Shown here piece after piece: positions 62,634 to 64,000 of a stretch of DNA of 64,000 nucleotides. The notes beneath the pieces were generated by a model that made no database searches, was not told the DNA's origin, and was given only the letters and a program-made list of their open reading frames with translations. Location: contig JAFYYI010000086.1 in the NCBI GenBank assembly GCA_017557665.1, forward strand, positions 62,001-126,000, in the 5' to 3' direction. The first letter of the stretch is position 1; the number at the start of each line of letters is the position of its first letter. The DNA is from Muribaculaceae bacterium (GTDB lineage Bacteria; Bacteroidota; Bacteroidia; Bacteroidales; Muribaculaceae). A program made the position numbers and the translations under genes.

Positions 62634-63509
62634 ATGAACAATTTAATTAATTTCATAATAAAAAACAGCGCGTGGTTCTTCTTCGCTTTCTATGTGATTG
62701 TGAGCCTCGTGCTGCTGTTTCGCTCCAACCCGTTCCAGCAGAGCGTGTATCTCACCTCGGCTAACGGCACGGTAGCGACTATATCTAAGGTTGTGAATGG
62801 AACATCCGACTATTTCCACCTCAAGGAGATAAACGAGGATTTGCACATGCGCAACGCTGAGCAAAAAGAGCGCATTCTGGAATTGGAGAAGCAACTCGTG
62901 GAATTGGAGCTAAAATATGGCGCCAAACCTGGTGAGGCTGTGAGCGGCGAAGGCGACTTCGCATTCATCTCGGCTCACGTGATCAGCAATAGCGTAGTAA
63001 ACCCCAGCAACTACATCACCATTGACCGAGGAAGTGCAGACGGCATTGAGCCTTACATGGGCGTTATGGATATGAATGGCGTGGTGGGCATAGTCGATGC
63101 CGTTAACACTCATTCGGCACGCATCATGTCGATGCTGCACCCCGACACAAAAATCACGTGCGAACTGAAAGGCAACGGAAACTTTGGACTGCTCGTGTGG
63201 GACGGAAAGACTACCGACCATGCCATCCTCAAAGACCTTCCCAAGGTTGGTGAGTACCATGTGGGCGACACCGTGGTCACCAGCAGCAGCTCGCTGAGCT
63301 TCCCTCCAGGTTTCATGGTAGGAGTAGTAGAGCGCGTGTCACCCACCACCAAGAGCGATAGCTTCATGACACTTATCGTGAAACTCTCGTGCCGCATCAC
63401 TCAGCTGAGCAATGTCCACGTTATCAAGAACAACCGCAAGGATGAGCTCAAGCAACTCGAGAGCAGCGACGCCACAAGCATTAAAGAGGAAGGAGGTATG
63501 AAGCGATGA
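62634..63509 (+). CDS. mreC: rod shape-determining protein MreC
   Basis: A 291-aa bitopic periplasmic protein linking MreB/MreD to wall synthases. One N-terminal membrane helix (about 14-30) is followed by a coiled coil (about 60-95, IN-EDLHMRNAEQKERILELE) and the two beta-barrel domains (VISNSVVNPSNYITIDRGSADGI onward, quoted in part). The C-terminus carries the ribosome-binding sequence for mreD, and the genes overlap by 4 nt (ATGA). Confidence 0.95.
   Translation: MNNLINFIIKNSAWFFFAFYVIVSLVLLFRSNPFQQSVYLTSANGTVATISKVVNGTSDYFHLKEINEDLHMRNAEQKERILELEKQLVELELKYGAKPGEAVSGEGDFAFISAHVISNSVVNPSNYITIDRGSADGIEPYMGVMDMNGVVGIVDAVNTHSARIMSMLHPDTKITCELKGNGNFGLLVWDGKTTDHAILKDLPKVGEYHVGDTVVTSSSSLSFPPGFMVGVVERVSPTTKSDSFMTLIVKLSCRITQLSNVHVIKNNRKDELKQLESSDATSIKEEGGMKR
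63491..63497 (+). promoter_or_regulatory. strong Shine-Dalgarno sequence for mreD
   Basis: AGGAGGT within the end of mreC, 8 nt before the mreD ATG. Strong SD sequences are uncommon in Bacteroidetes, so this site is notable and supports the mreD start. Confidence 0.7.
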
Positions 63510-64000
63510 AAAACACACTGCTCAATTTCCTCATTCTCTTTATCGCTCTGCTAGTGGCACAGGTGGTGTGCAGCAAGATAGTGCTCTTTGGCGTGGCAGT
63601 TCCAATCATCTACATCTACCTCATCCTGCGACTGCCAGTCAATTACTCCATAAACTGGACGCTCACGATAGCTTTTTTGTTTGGACTATTCGTAGATATG
63701 TTCAACAACACCCAAGGAATGAACTCGCTGGCATGCACCGTCATGGCAATGGCACGACGGCCGGTTTTCAACTTCTTCATCGTCATGCGAGAGGATGAGG
63801 AAGCCGACCCAGTGCCTTCGGTAGATACGGTGGGAATATCAAGTTATATGAAGTACTTGTCAACTCTGGTCTTCATCTACTGCACTGTGCTTTTCTTGGC
63901 ACAAGCGTTCACCCTGCACAACTTCCCACTCACACTTGCACGAATCGTTGCCAGCAGCGCACTATCAATTTTATTAATTTTTGGTATCGACAGTTTAGTG
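63506..64000 (+). CDS. mreD: rod shape-determining protein MreD, cut by window end
   Basis: The first 165 codons of a hydrophobic inner-membrane protein; the frame is still open at the right edge. About five hydrophobic helices are visible (ALLVAQVVCSKIVLFGVAVP, YIYLILRLPV, LTIAFLFGLFVDMFN, and others). The GLFVDMFNNTQGMNSLACTV segment is characteristic of Bacteroidetes MreD. Start fixed by the ATGA overlap with mreC and the upstream AGGAGG. Confidence 0.9.
   Translation, partial: MKNTLLNFLILFIALLVAQVVCSKIVLFGVAVPIIYIYLILRLPVNYSINWTLTIAFLFGLFVDMFNNTQGMNSLACTVMAMARRPVFNFFIVMREDEEADPVPSVDTVGISSYMKYLSTLVFIYCTVLFLAQAFTLHNFPLTLARIVASSALSILLIFGIDSLV

Overview
The window is chromosomal DNA of a gut-type Bacteroidales bacterium, most likely Muribaculaceae or a close relative. 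This rests on repeated TAnnTTTG −7 promoter boxes (typical of Bacteroidetes), SpII lipoproteins, PorT-type outer-membrane barrels, a NuoCD fusion with no NuoEFG in the operon, the atpD-C-B-E-F-H-A-G gene order, and host-glycan enzymes (GH2, GH84, M64 peptidase). The family-level placement is inference. No phage, insertion sequence, CRISPR array or rRNA was seen.

Layout. 1-6415 (minus): an iron-siderophore/cobalamin-type ABC importer (binding lipoprotein, permease, ATPase), then dUTPase, a TPR protein, a DUF4292 lipoprotein and the start of a probable acyltransferase. 6572-8584 (minus): a Zn/Cd P-type ATPase with a His-rich N-terminus. 9056-15235 (plus): GH2 glycosidase, M64 peptidase, a small outer-membrane protein, a sugar O-acetyltransferase and a YdcZ-type transporter. 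15332-32563 (minus): a 17-kb bioenergetic block in which the complete eight-gene F1Fo ATP synthase operon sits between nuoH and nuoI of an 11-subunit complex I operon. 33342-40896: M23 peptidase, RluA-type pseudouridine synthase, ApbE flavin transferase, two PorT-like porins, a DJ-1 protein and a transglutaminase-fold protein. 41033-41194: tRNA-Val and tRNA-Glu. 41305-45305 (minus): galactokinase, a nucleotidyltransferase, a Fur paralogue and a DUF1015 protein. 45555-54688: lipoate ligase, a 185-bp palindromic element, a dockerin/double-FGE protein (minus), and the complete glycine cleavage operon gcvT-gcvH-gcvPA-gcvPB-lpd. 54809-59691 (minus): M16 peptidase and GH84 hexosaminidase. 59818-64000 (plus): an alanine/Na+ symporter and mreB-mreC-mreD (cut by the window end).

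How the genes work together. The nuo/atp block would link proton pumping and proton-driven ATP synthesis in one transcript. It starts behind a structured leader of about 280 nt, and at the atpG-nuoI junction it carries two interleaved inverted repeats with pseudoknot topology. Lipoate ligase can supply lipoyl groups to GcvH, which shuttles aminomethyl groups between the P, T and L proteins encoded beside it. ApbE could flavinylate exported redox proteins, but none is encoded here. GH2, M64, GH84 and the dockerin/FGE protein suggest secreted or surface attack on host glycoproteins.

The main non-coding observations are: the atpG-nuoI interleaved repeats; the nuoA leader; the 185-bp palindrome; a roughly 60-nt leader shared by two unrelated genes; short degenerate repeat words docked at about ten stop codons; a palindrome centred on the −33 box of the metal-ATPase promoter; and a terminator-like hairpin inside the glycine cleavage operon.
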